Assembly: GCF_030532195.1 (NCBI RefSeq)
Contig: NZ_JAUNLP010000001.1
Span: 534,669 to 598,668, forward strand
Direction: 5' to 3'
DNA: 64,000 nucleotides
Origin: Corynebacterium sp.
Lineage (GTDB): Bacteria > Actinomycetota > Actinomycetes > Mycobacteriales > Mycobacteriaceae
Part shown: one piece after another, positions 35,566 to 46,120 of the stretch
How positions within the stretch are numbered: the stretch's first letter is position 1
How the letters are laid out: every line of letters begins with the position of its first letter
Made by a program: the position numbers and the translations under genes
Notes under the pieces: generated by a model
What the model was told of the DNA's origin: nothing
Databases searched by the model: none
Seen by the model: only the letters and a program-made list of their open reading frames with translations

Positions 35566-36381
35566 CTAGTAGCTGGAAGCCCACAGTTGATGCCGCTCCT
35601 CGCGCGAGCGCTTAGGACACGAGACACACAGATCGGCTACTGGACTATGCAAAATCATGCAGCACGTAGTTCGTTCCAAATGCGTCACCAGGTCAAAGTC
35701 AGGCTCTTCCCCAGCGGCTGCAGCATCTTCGTTCCACGGGCGCACTTCGCCGTCGCAAGCATCGACATATCGTGGCAGCGGAACTTTATGCACGCGCTGC
35801 ATGCCCTCAACCATCCATGTGCCCAGAAGCGCCCCACGCCAAGGCTCCATCAATTCATTCCCGGCGGCGATAGCGGCATTGGCAATAGCATCAGCGGCTA
35901 CCGCCCACAGTGGCGCAGGCTTGATGTCTCCTACCTCGGCCACGGCATCTGCCAAAGGCACCAAGAATCTTGCCAGTGCTTCACCGCAATCTCGCACCTG
36001 GTCGGCATCATCTGCAGCAACATCGACAAATTCCTGTGCCTGAAACCCGACCCAATAGTCGTCGCGAGAAAATGCGTTCCATTTGTCCCACTGCCATACG
36101 GGACCTCGATCGGTGACGAGAATGCACGCAAGCGACGGCCCCACCAATACTCCGCACATGGACCACCACCACAGCTGCGCCTGGAATCGAATATCCCGTT
36201 CGACTTCAGGCATAGGAAAAAGCTTGCGTCCAGCAATGATCCCCTCATTGACCGCATCGGCTGAGGGCTTCCACTCTCGGGCTCCATCATGTGGAATCAA
36301 GTCAGCCGAAAACCGCGGAAACTCCGACATCATGTGGGAATATTCGGGTGCGAGTTGAGCACCACTGGTGATGTCATTCAC
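35566..36381 (-). CDS. FhuF-like (2Fe-2S) ferric reductase family protein
   Basis: Protein of 271 residues whose C-terminal cysteine motif, CCMILHSPVADLCVSCP (about residues 240-256), matches the CC-x10-CxxC cluster of FhuF-type siderophore iron reductases, which bind a 2Fe-2S centre. The N-terminal region is helical and Trp-rich (LWWWSMCGVLVG), as in that family. It may release iron from imported siderophores in the cytoplasm. No DtxR box was recognised in the 190 bp upstream. Divergent from the gene at 36570. Confidence 0.78.
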   Translation of the reverse strand: MNDITSGAQLAPEYSHMMSEFPRFSADLIPHDGAREWKPSADAVNEGIIAGRKLFPMPEVERDIRFQAQLWWWSMCGVLVGPSLACILVTDRGPVWQWDKWNAFSRDDYWVGFQAQEFVDVAADDADQVRDCGEALARFLVPLADAVAEVGDIKPAPLWAVAADAIANAAIAAGNELMEPWRGALLGTWMVEGMQRVHKVPLPRYVDACDGEVRPWNEDAAAAGEEPDFDLVTHLERTTCCMILHSPVADLCVSCPKRSREERHQLWASSY

Positions 36382-36569
36382 AGGTTTGATCCTTTTCTGA
36401 AAATAGCGCTGCCGCCGTGCGAAAGCAGCATGTGCACCAATTCACTCCAACTCTGCGGCACTCGATGCCGACCTCGTCCGTTACAGATAGCGACGGAATG
36501 TTCCGCACTTCAAATTTGTTTGAATAGGCACCGATACCTCACAGTAACCTGCGCAGGAGGTTTAACACT

Positions 36570-37424
36570 TTGTTCCGCAAGAAGAAGAATGAGTCCAATC
36601 ACACCGTAACCGATGCGGTGAACTCGACTCCCGAAGCAATCGAGCGAGACGCCGGCAAATTGGGAACCTTGCTCATTCAGACCCTTGACCAGACCATGCG
36701 CTGGCAATCCTCCGCTATCACGGCATACGTAGAGGGTCTTCACAAAAATAAGAAGGACGACACCCCTGCAGAAGTCCAAAAGCGTATTGATAAGCACTTC
36801 ATCAACCTGGTCACAGGCACTGGTGGCGCCGCTGGCGGCAGTGCCATCCTGCCTGGAGTCGGCCTCATTACCGGCCTGGCTGCAGTGACAAGTGAGTCAC
36901 TGGTGTTCTTAGAAGCTGCCGCTTGGCACACACTGGCGTCCGCTACCTTGCGCAATATCGATATCACCGATCCCCGCAGGCGGCGAACTCTTATTCTTGC
37001 TGCCATGAGTGGCGCCGAGGGCACCGCAATCATGGCCTCCCTTCTCGGGGAAGAGTCTTTGCGAAAGCGCTCGCAGACGTCTGTGAGCTCTGTACTTCCC
37101 CGTCTGGGGTTGCCTCAGCTGGGCGCTGCCAATCGAATGCTGATTAAGCAGGCACAGAAGCGCATTATGAAGAATGCTCGCCTGGCACTTGTCGGTAAGC
37201 TGCTGCCCTTCGGTGTCGGCGCCTTTGTCGGCGCCTCGGCAAACCGAAAGCTCGGTGGCATTTTGATTAACTCGACGCGTGCCTCTCTGGGGCCGCTGCC
37301 AGGTGACTGGACAGAATTTGAGCGCAAGCTTCCCGCCACTGCCGATGGCTCCAAGAAATCATCTGGATTCCCGCTGCCCAAGGCACTGAAGCGGTCAAAG
37401 AACAAGGCCGAGAAGAATAAGTAA
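36570..37424 (+). CDS. Conserved-looking protein of unknown function (EcsC-like layout)
   Basis: Protein of 284 residues with a highly basic start (FRKKK) and end (KRSKNKAEKNK). A glycine-rich, weakly hydrophobic segment near residues 80-125 (GGAAGGSAILPGVGLITGLA) and a second near 205-225 could touch or cross the membrane. The layout recalls EcsC-family proteins, but I am not sure. It starts with TTG 36570, preceded by AGGAGG 8 bases upstream, so the start is firm in spite of the rare codon. The ABC exporter gene follows after 49 bp on the same strand and may be co-transcribed. Confidence 0.7.
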   Translation: MFRKKKNESNHTVTDAVNSTPEAIERDAGKLGTLLIQTLDQTMRWQSSAITAYVEGLHKNKKDDTPAEVQKRIDKHFINLVTGTGGAAGGSAILPGVGLITGLAAVTSESLVFLEAAAWHTLASATLRNIDITDPRRRRTLILAAMSGAEGTAIMASLLGEESLRKRSQTSVSSVLPRLGLPQLGAANRMLIKQAQKRIMKNARLALVGKLLPFGVGAFVGASANRKLGGILINSTRASLGPLPGDWTEFERKLPATADGSKKSSGFPLPKALKRSKNKAEKNK

Positions 37425-37473
37425 CAGACATTCGGCTCACTAGAGACGAACTCCACGGAAGAGCGATAATCAC

Positions 37474-40400
37474 ATGGCAAAAACTCGCACCTCACAACCT
37501 TCAACCATGAGGTTTCTGTGGAAGCAGTCTCAGCAGCGACCGCTGCCGCTCTACTGCGTCATAGTCGCGGCGTTGATTGTTGTGAGCCTGGAGTCTGTCC
37601 TGCCGCTGCTCACCCGTGATGCCATCGATGTGGCAACGGGCGCTTCTGATGGTGGAGTTCCCGCTAGCCTATTGCCAAGCCTGACTCCGCTTCAGGCTGT
37701 TATTACGGTTTTCCTGATTGTTGCAGTGGCACGATTTGCAGCTCAGGCAGGTCGCCGCTTTTTCTCGGGCAAACTGTCCATTGATGTTCAGCATGACCTG
37801 CGCTTAAAAATCCTGAGCTCACTCCAGAGGCTGGACGGCCCTGCTCAAGACCGTGTCAATAAAGGCCAGGTCGTGTCCCGCTCTATCTCGGATCTGCAAG
37901 CGGTGTCTGGCTTGTTGGCAATGTTGCCGCTGACACTTGGGTCCGTCGTAAAGCTGGTAATCACCGTCGGCATCATGATTGCTCTGTCGCTGCCGCTGAC
38001 GTTGGTTGGGCTCGCCGTGACCCCTGTAATTGTGGCGATTGCCGTGCGCTCGCGCGACAAACTGCATGCGGCAACATGGTCCGCTCAGCAGCAGGCTGGC
38101 GAAATTGCCGGGCATGTCGAGGAGACGGTGTCGGGGGTTCGTGTAGTCAAGGCGTTTGCGCAGGAAGACAATGAAGTTGCGAAGATGGAGCGCAACTCCT
38201 CCCTGCTCTACTCGCTGCGTCTGCGAGCTGCGAAGTTGAGCGCTCGGTTCCAACCGGCGCTGCAGTCGCTACCACAACTCTCGCTGGTTGGAAACATTGC
38301 TGTCGGTGGTTGGCTGGCCATTCACGGACACATCACTATAGGCACGTTTGTGGCATTTGCGACTTATTTGACCAGCTTGACCACACTGTCGCGCCTGGTA
38401 TCCAACATGGTGATTTCGATGCAGCTGACATCCGCCAGCATCGACCGCATCAGCGAGGTCATCGACGCACGTCCGGATAACCCCGAGCCCACCAGCCCTC
38501 TGCCACTTCCGCAGGGCCCCGTCGGCGTGAGCTTCAACAACGTCACGCACCACCGCGGTGGCCGGGTCTTGATTGATGATGTCTCTTTCACCGTCGCCCC
38601 GGGATCCACGTTGGCTCTCATCGGCCCGCCAGGTTCCGGCAAGACCATCGCAACCGAGCTCCTGGCACGGCACTACCTGCCCGATTCCGGCACGATTACC
38701 ATCGATGCACCTGGTCAGGACACTTCTGCCGATACCGCGCAGATGCTGTCGGATGACGTATATCAGGCCATTACTGTCGTGCCTGATACGCCATATCTGT
38801 TTGCCGGCACACTGCGCGAAAACATCGCTTTTGCCAATCCAGAAGCCTCCGACGAGGAGATTGCCGCCGCGGCAGCAGCAGCGCAGGTCAATTTCATCGA
38901 TGAACTCCCACAGGGTTGGGACACCGCCATTGGCGAGCGCGGTCACAATCTCTCCGGTGGTCAGGCACAGCGTGTGGCGCTTGCCCGCGCTTTCCTCGCC
39001 CAGCCACGCATCTTGGTTCTCGATGATGCCACCTCCGCGATTGATGCCGCCACCGAGCTGAATATTTTTAACGCTCTGTCGCGAGATCTTGCCGACACCA
39101 CGATTGTCATCGTCGCGCACCGTTCCTCCACGTTGGAGCAGGCTGACGAAATTGCTGTGTTTGAAGACGGCGCGATCACCGGCATCGGCACCAAAAACGA
39201 GCTCATCGCCACTCACCCACGCTTCACCGAGCTCATGGACATCGACCGCAACGACTACCCCGAGATCGAAAACCTCGTCCTCGACCCCATCGACTTCGAA
39301 GAGCCCAGCGTCGAGGAACTCTGGCCGAGCAACGATGACGCAGACACCACTGACGCATCTGCTTTACGACGCCGCAACGGTGCGGGGGTCAGGAACGCAG
39401 GCGGTCCCAGCAGCAATGGTGGAGGTCATGGCCGTCGTCCCGGCGGTGGTCGTGGCGGCATGGGCGCAGCCCTGGCCAATGCTCCGGCCACGCCAGAACT
39501 GCTCGAGCGCGTCCGGAATCTCCCACCGGCTGACGAGAAGCCACGAGTTCCCGCAGCTGCAATCGACAATTCCGAGGCATTCTCTCTGACTCGGCTGCTT
39601 TCTTACGTCCGTGGCCTCTTTGCCGCTGTCATCGCACTGCTGGCTCTCATTGCCGTTGCGGACCTGGCCTTCCCCATGCTTGTCCGCTACGCCATCGACC
39701 ACGGCATTAGTGAACGCAACGAGGCTATTTTGTGGGCCTGCGCAGCTGGCGGTTTGGCGACGGTGCTTATCAGTTGGCTCGCTGTCGCCACCAATGCCGT
39801 CGTCACCGCCCGCACCGGCGAGCGGCTTCTCTATGCCCTGCGTGTGCGCTGCTATCGCCACCTGCAATCACTGGGCATCAACTACTTCGAGGCAAACCGG
39901 TCGGGCGCGATAATGACGCGCATGACGACGGACATTGATGCTCTGTCCTCGTTCCTGCAAACGGGCCTTGCGCAAGGCGCCATTGCCACCTTTACGCTTA
40001 TTGGTGTCTCTGGTCTGCTTATTGCTACTCAGCTTTCCCTTGCCGCCGTCGCACTTTTAACGCTGCCGATTATCGTGGTCGCCACTCTGGTTTTCCGGCG
40101 AGTCTCCTCGCGGTTGTACAAGGCCGCCCGTGAGCAGCTGTCGTTGGTCAACGCGGACTTCCAGGAAACTATCGGTGGTCTGCGCGAGATTCAGATGTAC
40201 CACCGCGTCGAGGATATTGAACAGTCCTTCGCCGATGAATCCAACAAGTACCGTCGCATCAGGCAGCGCGCTCAGTTCGCTGTGGCGCTGTTCTTCCCCG
40301 GCATCAACTTCGTCTCTGAAATTGCCACAGCTGCAGTGTTGGCTGTGGGTGCAGGCCAAGTGGCGGCTGGCACCACTAGTGCTGGCGTGCTAGTTGCCTT

Positions 40401-41319
40401 CACTTTGTATCTGGGAATGCTCTTTGGCCCCGTGCAGCAGCTGTCACAGGTGTTCGATGGTTATCAGCAGGCCAAGGTCGGTCTGAACCGCATTAGCGAT
40501 TTGCTGCAGACTGAGCCGATGCCCGACCACGGCACTTTAACCGGTGCCGCTGACGCCGCCGCGGGCGATCTTCGCCTGGACAAGGTGACCTTCACGTACC
40601 CCGTAACGGATGCAGCCACGAAGCGTCCACAAGTCCTCGACGAGTTGGACCTCACGATTACTGCGGGTGAAACAGTTGCCATCGTAGGATCTACCGGTGC
40701 CGGTAAGTCCACCATCATCAAGCTCTTCGCCCGCTTCTACGACCCCGTCGACGGCGCCGTTCGCGCGTCAGAAACCGACATTCGAGACTTCCCGCTGACC
40801 GATTGGCGACGCACCCTCGGTTATGTCCCCCAAGAATCACACCTATTTTCGGGGACAGTAGCAACAAATATTTCCTACGGTCTGCCGGGCAGCAGCCACG
40901 CTGACATCCAGCGCGCAGCTAAAAACGTCGGCGCCTTGAGCACCATCGCCAGCTTGCCGGGTGGTTTTCATCACCCAGTCGGCCCTGACGGACGCGGTCT
41001 CTCCTCCGGCCAACGCCAGCTAATTGCCCTCGCACGAGCCGAAATGATGCGCCCTGAGCTGCTGCTTCTCGACGAAGCCACCGCGACCCTGGATCCCGCA
41101 ACTGAGTTGGCAATCCTGGAAGCTACCGACCGCGCTTCGCGCCAACGCTCTGCAATTATCGTGGCTCACCGACTCGCAACCGCAGCTCGGGCCGACCGAA
41201 TTTTGGTTCTCGACCACGGGCGTATTGTCGAAGATGGCTCCCATGATGAACTATTAAAGGCAAGCGGCCACTACTCTGAGCTGTGGAGCAAGTACCATAT
41301 GGGGAGCGCTGTGGTGTAG
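37474..41319 (+). CDS. Fused asymmetric ABC exporter (two TMD-NBD halves)
   Basis: One 1281-residue polypeptide holding two complete ABC exporter halves, equivalent to heterodimers such as Rv1272c/Rv1273c or TM287/288. NBD1: Walker A GPPGSGKT near residue 384, signature LSGGQ near 493, Walker B LDDAT near 515 (Asp in place of the catalytic Glu). NBD2: Walker A GSTGAGKST near 1072, signature LSSGQ near 1175, Walker B LDEAT near 1198. The halves are joined by an Asp-rich then Gly/Arg-rich linker near residues 615-690. Likely exports lipids or drugs. Precedes odhA by 103 bp. Confidence 0.92.
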   Translation: MAKTRTSQPSTMRFLWKQSQQRPLPLYCVIVAALIVVSLESVLPLLTRDAIDVATGASDGGVPASLLPSLTPLQAVITVFLIVAVARFAAQAGRRFFSGKLSIDVQHDLRLKILSSLQRLDGPAQDRVNKGQVVSRSISDLQAVSGLLAMLPLTLGSVVKLVITVGIMIALSLPLTLVGLAVTPVIVAIAVRSRDKLHAATWSAQQQAGEIAGHVEETVSGVRVVKAFAQEDNEVAKMERNSSLLYSLRLRAAKLSARFQPALQSLPQLSLVGNIAVGGWLAIHGHITIGTFVAFATYLTSLTTLSRLVSNMVISMQLTSASIDRISEVIDARPDNPEPTSPLPLPQGPVGVSFNNVTHHRGGRVLIDDVSFTVAPGSTLALIGPPGSGKTIATELLARHYLPDSGTITIDAPGQDTSADTAQMLSDDVYQAITVVPDTPYLFAGTLRENIAFANPEASDEEIAAAAAAAQVNFIDELPQGWDTAIGERGHNLSGGQAQRVALARAFLAQPRILVLDDATSAIDAATELNIFNALSRDLADTTIVIVAHRSSTLEQADEIAVFEDGAITGIGTKNELIATHPRFTELMDIDRNDYPEIENLVLDPIDFEEPSVEELWPSNDDADTTDASALRRRNGAGVRNAGGPSSNGGGHGRRPGGGRGGMGAALANAPATPELLERVRNLPPADEKPRVPAAAIDNSEAFSLTRLLSYVRGLFAAVIALLALIAVADLAFPMLVRYAIDHGISERNEAILWACAAGGLATVLISWLAVATNAVVTARTGERLLYALRVRCYRHLQSLGINYFEANRSGAIMTRMTTDIDALSSFLQTGLAQGAIATFTLIGVSGLLIATQLSLAAVALLTLPIIVVATLVFRRVSSRLYKAAREQLSLVNADFQETIGGLREIQMYHRVEDIEQSFADESNKYRRIRQRAQFAVALFFPGINFVSEIATAAVLAVGAGQVAAGTTSAGVLVAFTLYLGMLFGPVQQLSQVFDGYQQAKVGLNRISDLLQTEPMPDHGTLTGAADAAAGDLRLDKVTFTYPVTDAATKRPQVLDELDLTITAGETVAIVGSTGAGKSTIIKLFARFYDPVDGAVRASETDIRDFPLTDWRRTLGYVPQESHLFSGTVATNISYGLPGSSHADIQRAAKNVGALSTIASLPGGFHHPVGPDGRGLSSGQRQLIALARAEMMRPELLLLDEATATLDPATELAILEATDRASRQRSAIIVAHRLATAARADRILVLDHGRIVEDGSHDELLKASGHYSELWSKYHMGSAVV

Positions 41320-41422
41320 CAATTCAGAATCTTCGTTATCCTTGAATGACACTTCAAAGCTTGCGCTCATTAGAATAAACGTGAGTTAGTAAAACTACGA
41401 CGAAAAGAGGCGAGTACCTGCC

Positions 41423-44400
41423 GTGAGCAGCGACATGAGCTTCGGCCAGAACGAATGGCTGGTCGACGAGATGTACCAGCAATTCCAGAAGGATCCACAA
41501 AACGTGGGTCAGGAATGGCGCGAATTCTTCGCAACCTATACTCCGTCCCAAAAGGGCGAGGATCTTTCCGCTTTGGCAAAGCCCGCAGCAGCCACGAAGG
41601 AGGAAGCACAGGCCACTGGGCGCCGCGAGTCCAAGGGCGTCGACGGTCCTAAGAACCCGAACAAGTCCAAGACGCGTAAGCCCAAGCAATCTCCGATGGA
41701 TGCCGCGGCGAAGGCCGAGGCAGTTGAATCCGGCGAAACTCAGCTGAAGGGCGCTGCCCGAGCTATCGCTAAGAATATGGATGTCTCGCTGGAGATGCCG
41801 ACGGCAACTTCGGTCCGCGACATGCCGGCTCGACTTATGTTCGAAAACCGCACCCTGGTGAACAACCACCTGGCGCGTACCCGCGGTGGCAAGATTTCCT
41901 TCACCCACATCATTGGCTACGCCATGGTGAAGGCAGTCATGCTCCACCCGGACATGAACAACAACTACAAGGTTGTTGACGGCAAGCCGACTCTGGTTAC
42001 GCCGGAACACATTAACCTGGGTCTGGCAATTGATATGCCAGCAAAGGACGGCTCTCGTTCCCTCGTGGTTGCTGCTATCCGCGAGTGTGAGAACCTGACC
42101 TTCAAGGAATTCGTTGACGCTTACGAAGACATTGTCGTTCGTGCTCGCCACGGCAAGCTGACCGGCAAGGATTTCCAGGGTGTCACCATTTCCCTGACCA
42201 ACCCGGGCGGTATCGGCACTCGCCACTCTGTCCCGCGTCTGACCAAGGGCCAGGGTGCCATTATCGGTGTCGGCGCTATGGATTACCCGGCACAGTACGC
42301 CGGTGCTTCCGCGGACCGTTTGGCAGAGATGGGCATCGGCAAGCTGGTGACCATCACCTCTACTTACGACCACCGCATTATTCAGGGCGCGGAGTCCGGT
42401 GAATTCCTCCGCACCATGAGCAACCTGCTCATTGATGACAAGTTCTGGGATCACATCTTCCAGACCATGCAGGTTCCTTACACCCCAATTCGTTGGGCAC
42501 AGGATCTGCCGAACACGGGCATCGATAAGAACACCCGCGTTATGCGCCTGATTGAGGCTTACCGCTCCCGCGGTCACCTCCTGGCTGACATCGACCCGCT
42601 GCGTTATGACCAGCCGAATATGGCTGCTCCGAACCACGCAGACCTGGATATCCACGAGCACGGCCTGACTCTGTGGGATTTGGACCGCACCTTCAACGTC
42701 GGTGGTTTCGGTGGCAAGGAGAAGATGACCCTGCGCGAGGTGCTCTCTCGCCTGCGCAACGCCTACTGCCTGAAGGTCGGCTCCGAGTACACCCACATCC
42801 TCGACCGCGAAGAGCGCGAGTGGCTGGAGGCCCGTATTGAGGGCGGTCAGCCGAAGCCATCTCACGCTGAGCAGAAGTACATCCTGCAGAAGCTCAACGC
42901 TGCTGAGGCTTTTGAGAACTTCCTGCAGACCAAGTACGTCGGCCAGAAGCGCTTCTCCCTTGAGGGTGCTGAGGCAATGATTCCGCTGATGGACTCCGTC
43001 ATTGACACCGCCGCTGGCGCTGGTCTGGACGAGGTTGTCATCGGTATGCCGCACCGAGGACGTCTCAATGTTCTCGCAAACATCGTCGGCAAGCCGCTGC
43101 GCCAGATTTTCACTGAGTTCGAAGGCAACATCGACCCAGCTCAGATCGGTGGCTCGGGCGACGTTAAGTACCACCTTGGTACTACCGGCCGTCACCTGCA
43201 GATGTTCGGCGATGGCGAGATTGACGTCACCCTGACCGCTAACCCGTCTCACCTCGAAGCTGTTAACCCAGTTGTGGAGGGTCTGGCACGTGCTCGCCAG
43301 GACCTGATCAACAAGGGCGAAGAGGGCTACTCCGTCATGCCGCTGCTGCTGCACGGTGACGCCTCCTTCGCTGGCCTGGGCATCGTCCAGGAGACCCTGA
43401 ACTTGCAGGCCCTGCGTGGTTACAAGGTCGGCGGTACCGTCCACATCGTGGTCAACAACCAGATTGGTTTCACCACTTCCCCGGACTCCGGTCGCTCCTC
43501 TTACTACGCAACCGACATTGCCAAGACCTACGGCTGCCCGGTCTTCCACGTCAACGGCGACGACCCAGAGGCTGTTGTCTGGGTTGGCCAGCTGGCTGTG
43601 GAGTACCGCAACCGCTTCGGCAAGGACGTCTTCATCGACCTGGTTTGCTACCGCAAGCGCGGCCACAACGAGGCCGACGACCCGTCGATGACTCAGCCGC
43701 TGATGTACAAGATCATCGATGATAAGGAAAGCGTCCGCGCTCAGTACACCGAGGACCTCATCGGTCGTGGTGATATCTCCGAAGAGGAGTACGAGGCAGT
43801 ACGCCGCGATTTCCACGATCAGATGGAAGCCGTCTTCAACGAAGTTCGTGCTGCTCAGGATGCCAAGCCGGGCGACCAGACCGGTATCGCCGGTTCTCAG
43901 CCGCTGCCGCACGGTCTCAAGACCGGCATCGACAAGGCCGAGATCATGGAAATCGGCCAGTCCTACGTCAACGTCCCAGAGGGCTTCAAGGTTCACCCGC
44001 GTGTTGCGCCGGTCGCTAAGAAGCGCGCTGAGATGACGCAGGAAGGCGGCATCGACTGGGGTATGGCCGAGCTGCTGGCTATCGGTTCCTTCACCGGTGC
44101 CGGCATCGACGTCCGCTTCGCTGGTGAGGATGTCCGCCGCGGTACCTTCACGTCTCGCCACGCAGTGCTTGTCGATGCCGAAGACGGCTCGGAGTACAAC
44201 CCAATTGACGCTTACGGTAAGTCCAAGAATGGCGGCCGCTTCATGATCTACAACTCGGCACTGACCGAGTATGCAGGCATGGGCTTCGAATACGGCTACA
44301 CCCTGGGTAACCCGGATGCAGCAGTGTTCTGGGAGGCACAGTTCGGTGACTTCGCCAACGGTGCTCAGACCACCATTGACCAGTACGTTGCCTCCGGTGA

Positions 44401-45091
44401 GGCCAAGTGGGGTCAGACTTCCAAGCTGATCCTCCTGCTGCCGCACGGTTACGAGGGCATGGGTCCGGACCACTCGTCGGCACGCATTGAGCGCTTCCTG
44501 CAGCTTGCTGCTGAGGGCTCCTACACGGTGGCTCAGCCGTCTGAACCGGCTAACTACTTCCACCTGCTGCGTCGCCACGTTCTGTCCGACCTGCACCGTC
44601 CGCTGGTTGTGTTCTCGCCGAAGTCGATGCTGCGCAACAAGCTGGCAACCTCTTCTGTCGAGGACTTCACCAACCCGAACAAGTTCCGCTCCGTCATTGA
44701 TGACCCGCACTTTGCCTCCAAGGACAAGTCCGGCATCAAGCGCCTACTGCTCTGCTCCGGCAAGATCTACTGGGAGATGGAGAAGAAGCGCAAGAAGGAA
44801 AAGCGCGACGATATCGCTATCGCTCGCCTGGAGATGCTGCACCCGCTGCCGCACAACCGTCTGCGTGAGCTGTTCGAGTCCTACCCGGACCTCGAGGAAG
44901 TCCGCTGGGTTCAGGATGAGCCAGCTAACCAGGGCCCATGGCCGTTCCTGGCTCTGAACCTCCCAGAGGTTCTGCCGGATATGCCGAAGCTGACTCGCGT
45001 TTCCCGTCGTGCTCAGTCCTCCACCGCAACTGGTGTGGCCAAGGTCCACCAGATTGAGGAGAAGGCGCTGCTGGAAGAGGCTTTCAGCTAA
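41423..45091 (+). CDS. odhA: 2-oxoglutarate dehydrogenase E1 with fused E2 domain (OdhA/Kgd)
   Basis: TCA-cycle enzyme that oxidatively decarboxylates 2-oxoglutarate, 1222 residues. Actinobacterial architecture: short N-terminal segment ([16 protein letters not shown]), linker, succinyltransferase E2 catalytic domain with the TYDHR motif near residue 316, then the thiamine-diphosphate E1 part including [11 protein letters not shown] near 540 and GDASFAGLG near 648. It has no lipoyl domain of its own and works with the pyruvate dehydrogenase E2 and with Lpd, under control of OdhI in relatives. A strong terminator follows. The 1118-residue frame on the other strand is a shadow. Confidence 0.97.
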   Translation: MSSDMSFGQNEWLVDEMYQQFQKDPQNVGQEWREFFATYTPSQKGEDLSALAKPAAATKEEAQATGRRESKGVDGPKNPNKSKTRKPKQSPMDAAAKAEAVESGETQLKGAARAIAKNMDVSLEMPTATSVRDMPARLMFENRTLVNNHLARTRGGKISFTHIIGYAMVKAVMLHPDMNNNYKVVDGKPTLVTPEHINLGLAIDMPAKDGSRSLVVAAIRECENLTFKEFVDAYEDIVVRARHGKLTGKDFQGVTISLTNPGGIGTRHSVPRLTKGQGAIIGVGAMDYPAQYAGASADRLAEMGIGKLVTITSTYDHRIIQGAESGEFLRTMSNLLIDDKFWDHIFQTMQVPYTPIRWAQDLPNTGIDKNTRVMRLIEAYRSRGHLLADIDPLRYDQPNMAAPNHADLDIHEHGLTLWDLDRTFNVGGFGGKEKMTLREVLSRLRNAYCLKVGSEYTHILDREEREWLEARIEGGQPKPSHAEQKYILQKLNAAEAFENFLQTKYVGQKRFSLEGAEAMIPLMDSVIDTAAGAGLDEVVIGMPHRGRLNVLANIVGKPLRQIFTEFEGNIDPAQIGGSGDVKYHLGTTGRHLQMFGDGEIDVTLTANPSHLEAVNPVVEGLARARQDLINKGEEGYSVMPLLLHGDASFAGLGIVQETLNLQALRGYKVGGTVHIVVNNQIGFTTSPDSGRSSYYATDIAKTYGCPVFHVNGDDPEAVVWVGQLAVEYRNRFGKDVFIDLVCYRKRGHNEADDPSMTQPLMYKIIDDKESVRAQYTEDLIGRGDISEEEYEAVRRDFHDQMEAVFNEVRAAQDAKPGDQTGIAGSQPLPHGLKTGIDKAEIMEIGQSYVNVPEGFKVHPRVAPVAKKRAEMTQEGGIDWGMAELLAIGSFTGAGIDVRFAGEDVRRGTFTSRHAVLVDAEDGSEYNPIDAYGKSKNGGRFMIYNSALTEYAGMGFEYGYTLGNPDAAVFWEAQFGDFANGAQTTIDQYVASGEAKWGQTSKLILLLPHGYEGMGPDHSSARIERFLQLAAEGSYTVAQPSEPANYFHLLRRHVLSDLHRPLVVFSPKSMLRNKLATSSVEDFTNPNKFRSVIDDPHFASKDKSGIKRLLLCSGKIYWEMEKKRKKEKRDDIAIARLEMLHPLPHNRLRELFESYPDLEEVRWVQDEPANQGPWPFLALNLPEVLPDMPKLTRVSRRAQSSTATGVAKVHQIEEKALLEEAFS

Positions 45092-45150
45092 ACCCAGCTA
45101 ACCTCGGCTAAGCCCCGCAGTCTGATGCTTACCTAGAGTCGTAAGCCACG

Positions 45151-45184
45151 AAAGGCTCCCACCACATGGTGGGAGCCTTTTTAT
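45151..45184 (+). terminator. Rho-independent terminator of odhA
   Basis: Perfect 11-bp stem GGCTCCCACCA/TGGTGGGAGCC (45154-45164, 45167-45177) followed by T7 broken by one A (CTTTTTATT). It is 59 bp after the stop codon. Confidence 0.92.
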
Positions 45185-45250
45185 TGCTTAGGGCAGCGAG
45201 AAAGTCGGGAGCCGGGAACCGGCAGCCACCGGTTGCAGGCCGCACAAGTT

Positions 45251-45278
45251 ACAAGCTGCAAGTCACAAGCTGCAAGTC
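45251..45278. repeat. Tandem 14-bp direct repeat
   Basis: ACAAGCTGCAAGTC is present twice without a gap (45251-45264, 45265-45278), followed by a partial third unit ACAATC and preceded by a degenerate copy (ACAAGTT). The right copy encodes the last codons of the lipoprotein gene. Confidence 0.8.
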
Positions 45279-46078
45279 ACAATCAACGAAACCTCCCCCG
45301 CTAAAACTACTAAATACTGCTGCATCGTCCAGTGGTTAGCCACAGCTGTGGCATCTTCCCCACTGGCAACCAACCTGGTCATCTCCTTCAAGTCCTCAGT
45401 ACTGAGCGATCCAGCAATCTCATTGAGGACCTTCACGCGATCATCGCGGTCAAGAGCCGGCTTAATGTAGAAAGGCACCAACCATTGCGGCAGGTCAGCC
45501 CCAGGATTAGACGATGGCACATCCGCGCAGGCCTGAGCCATGCCGGCATCGGTGGCCATGACCTCGCCTGGCAGGGAGCGCGAGAAAGCATCATAGACGC
45601 GGTCACGCCACTTGGGGCTGTACTTCTTGTCCGGAGTGGTATCAGCGGCGTATTCCTGCGCCAGTTCCCTGGCTGAGGCGGGATCGCTGAGGCCTAATAA
45701 CTCTCCGGTGCAGCCAAATGAGACCAGCACTGCCCCATTACGAACAGCTGTCAGACGGTCCACACCATCCTTGAGGCCGACGACCTTTCCAGCACGGCCA
45801 CTGTTGGCAAAGCTCTGCGCATACACCTCGGCCAGCACTGCCTGCTCGGGATCGCTCAAATCGGCCCCAACGGTAACGACAGCCTGCTGTTGCGAAGGCA
45901 CAGGCATCTGCGGATCTTGAGACGCGCACGCCGTTAGTCCAGCCCCGAGGCTTAGCCCGGCCACAAGACCGCTAATTACCACTTTAAAACCCCAGGTAGA
46001 GGGGCTGTTTTTACCCCTTTCCCCCACCTTTCCCAGGCGAAAGTGGAGTCGAGCGTGAGCACGTCTAGAATTAATCAT
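45263..46078 (-). CDS. LpqZ-like lipoprotein (OpuAC-type binding fold)
   Basis: Exported lipoprotein, 271 residues, with a lipobox LTAC (Cys51) after the hydrophobic segment VVISGLVAGLSLGAG. The n-region before it is unusually long (about 32 residues), so translation may begin further in, for example at GTG 46027. The mature part (VTVGADLSDPEQAVLAEVYA start) has the look of glycine-betaine-type periplasmic binding proteins but has no permease nearby. A similar lipoprotein, lpqZ, lies near kgd in M. tuberculosis. The C-terminus is altered by a tandem repeat. Confidence 0.75.
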   Translation of the reverse strand: MINSRRAHARLHFRLGKVGERGKNSPSTWGFKVVISGLVAGLSLGAGLTACASQDPQMPVPSQQQAVVTVGADLSDPEQAVLAEVYAQSFANSGRAGKVVGLKDGVDRLTAVRNGAVLVSFGCTGELLGLSDPASARELAQEYAADTTPDKKYSPKWRDRVYDAFSRSLPGEVMATDAGMAQACADVPSSNPGADLPQWLVPFYIKPALDRDDRVKVLNEIAGSLSTEDLKEMTRLVASGEDATAVANHWTMQQYLVVLAGEVSLIVTCSL

Positions 46079-46120
46079 CGATATACAGCGTAACCTACGA
46101 ACGGATTGTGAGGTCTCCCA

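Noticed and set aside
36510-36545. DtxR-like ATAGG/CCT pair before the FhuF-like gene
   Set aside because: Half-site spacing is one base short and the centre does not match.
41354-44710. 1118-codon open frame opposite odhA
   Set aside because: Antisense shadow of the well-conserved odhA; composition rich in Val, Leu, Gln and His with no domain I know.
46095-46120. GlxR/CRP-type TGTGA half site between the lipoprotein and corA genes
   Set aside because: Only the left half matches; no TCACA partner at the right distance.
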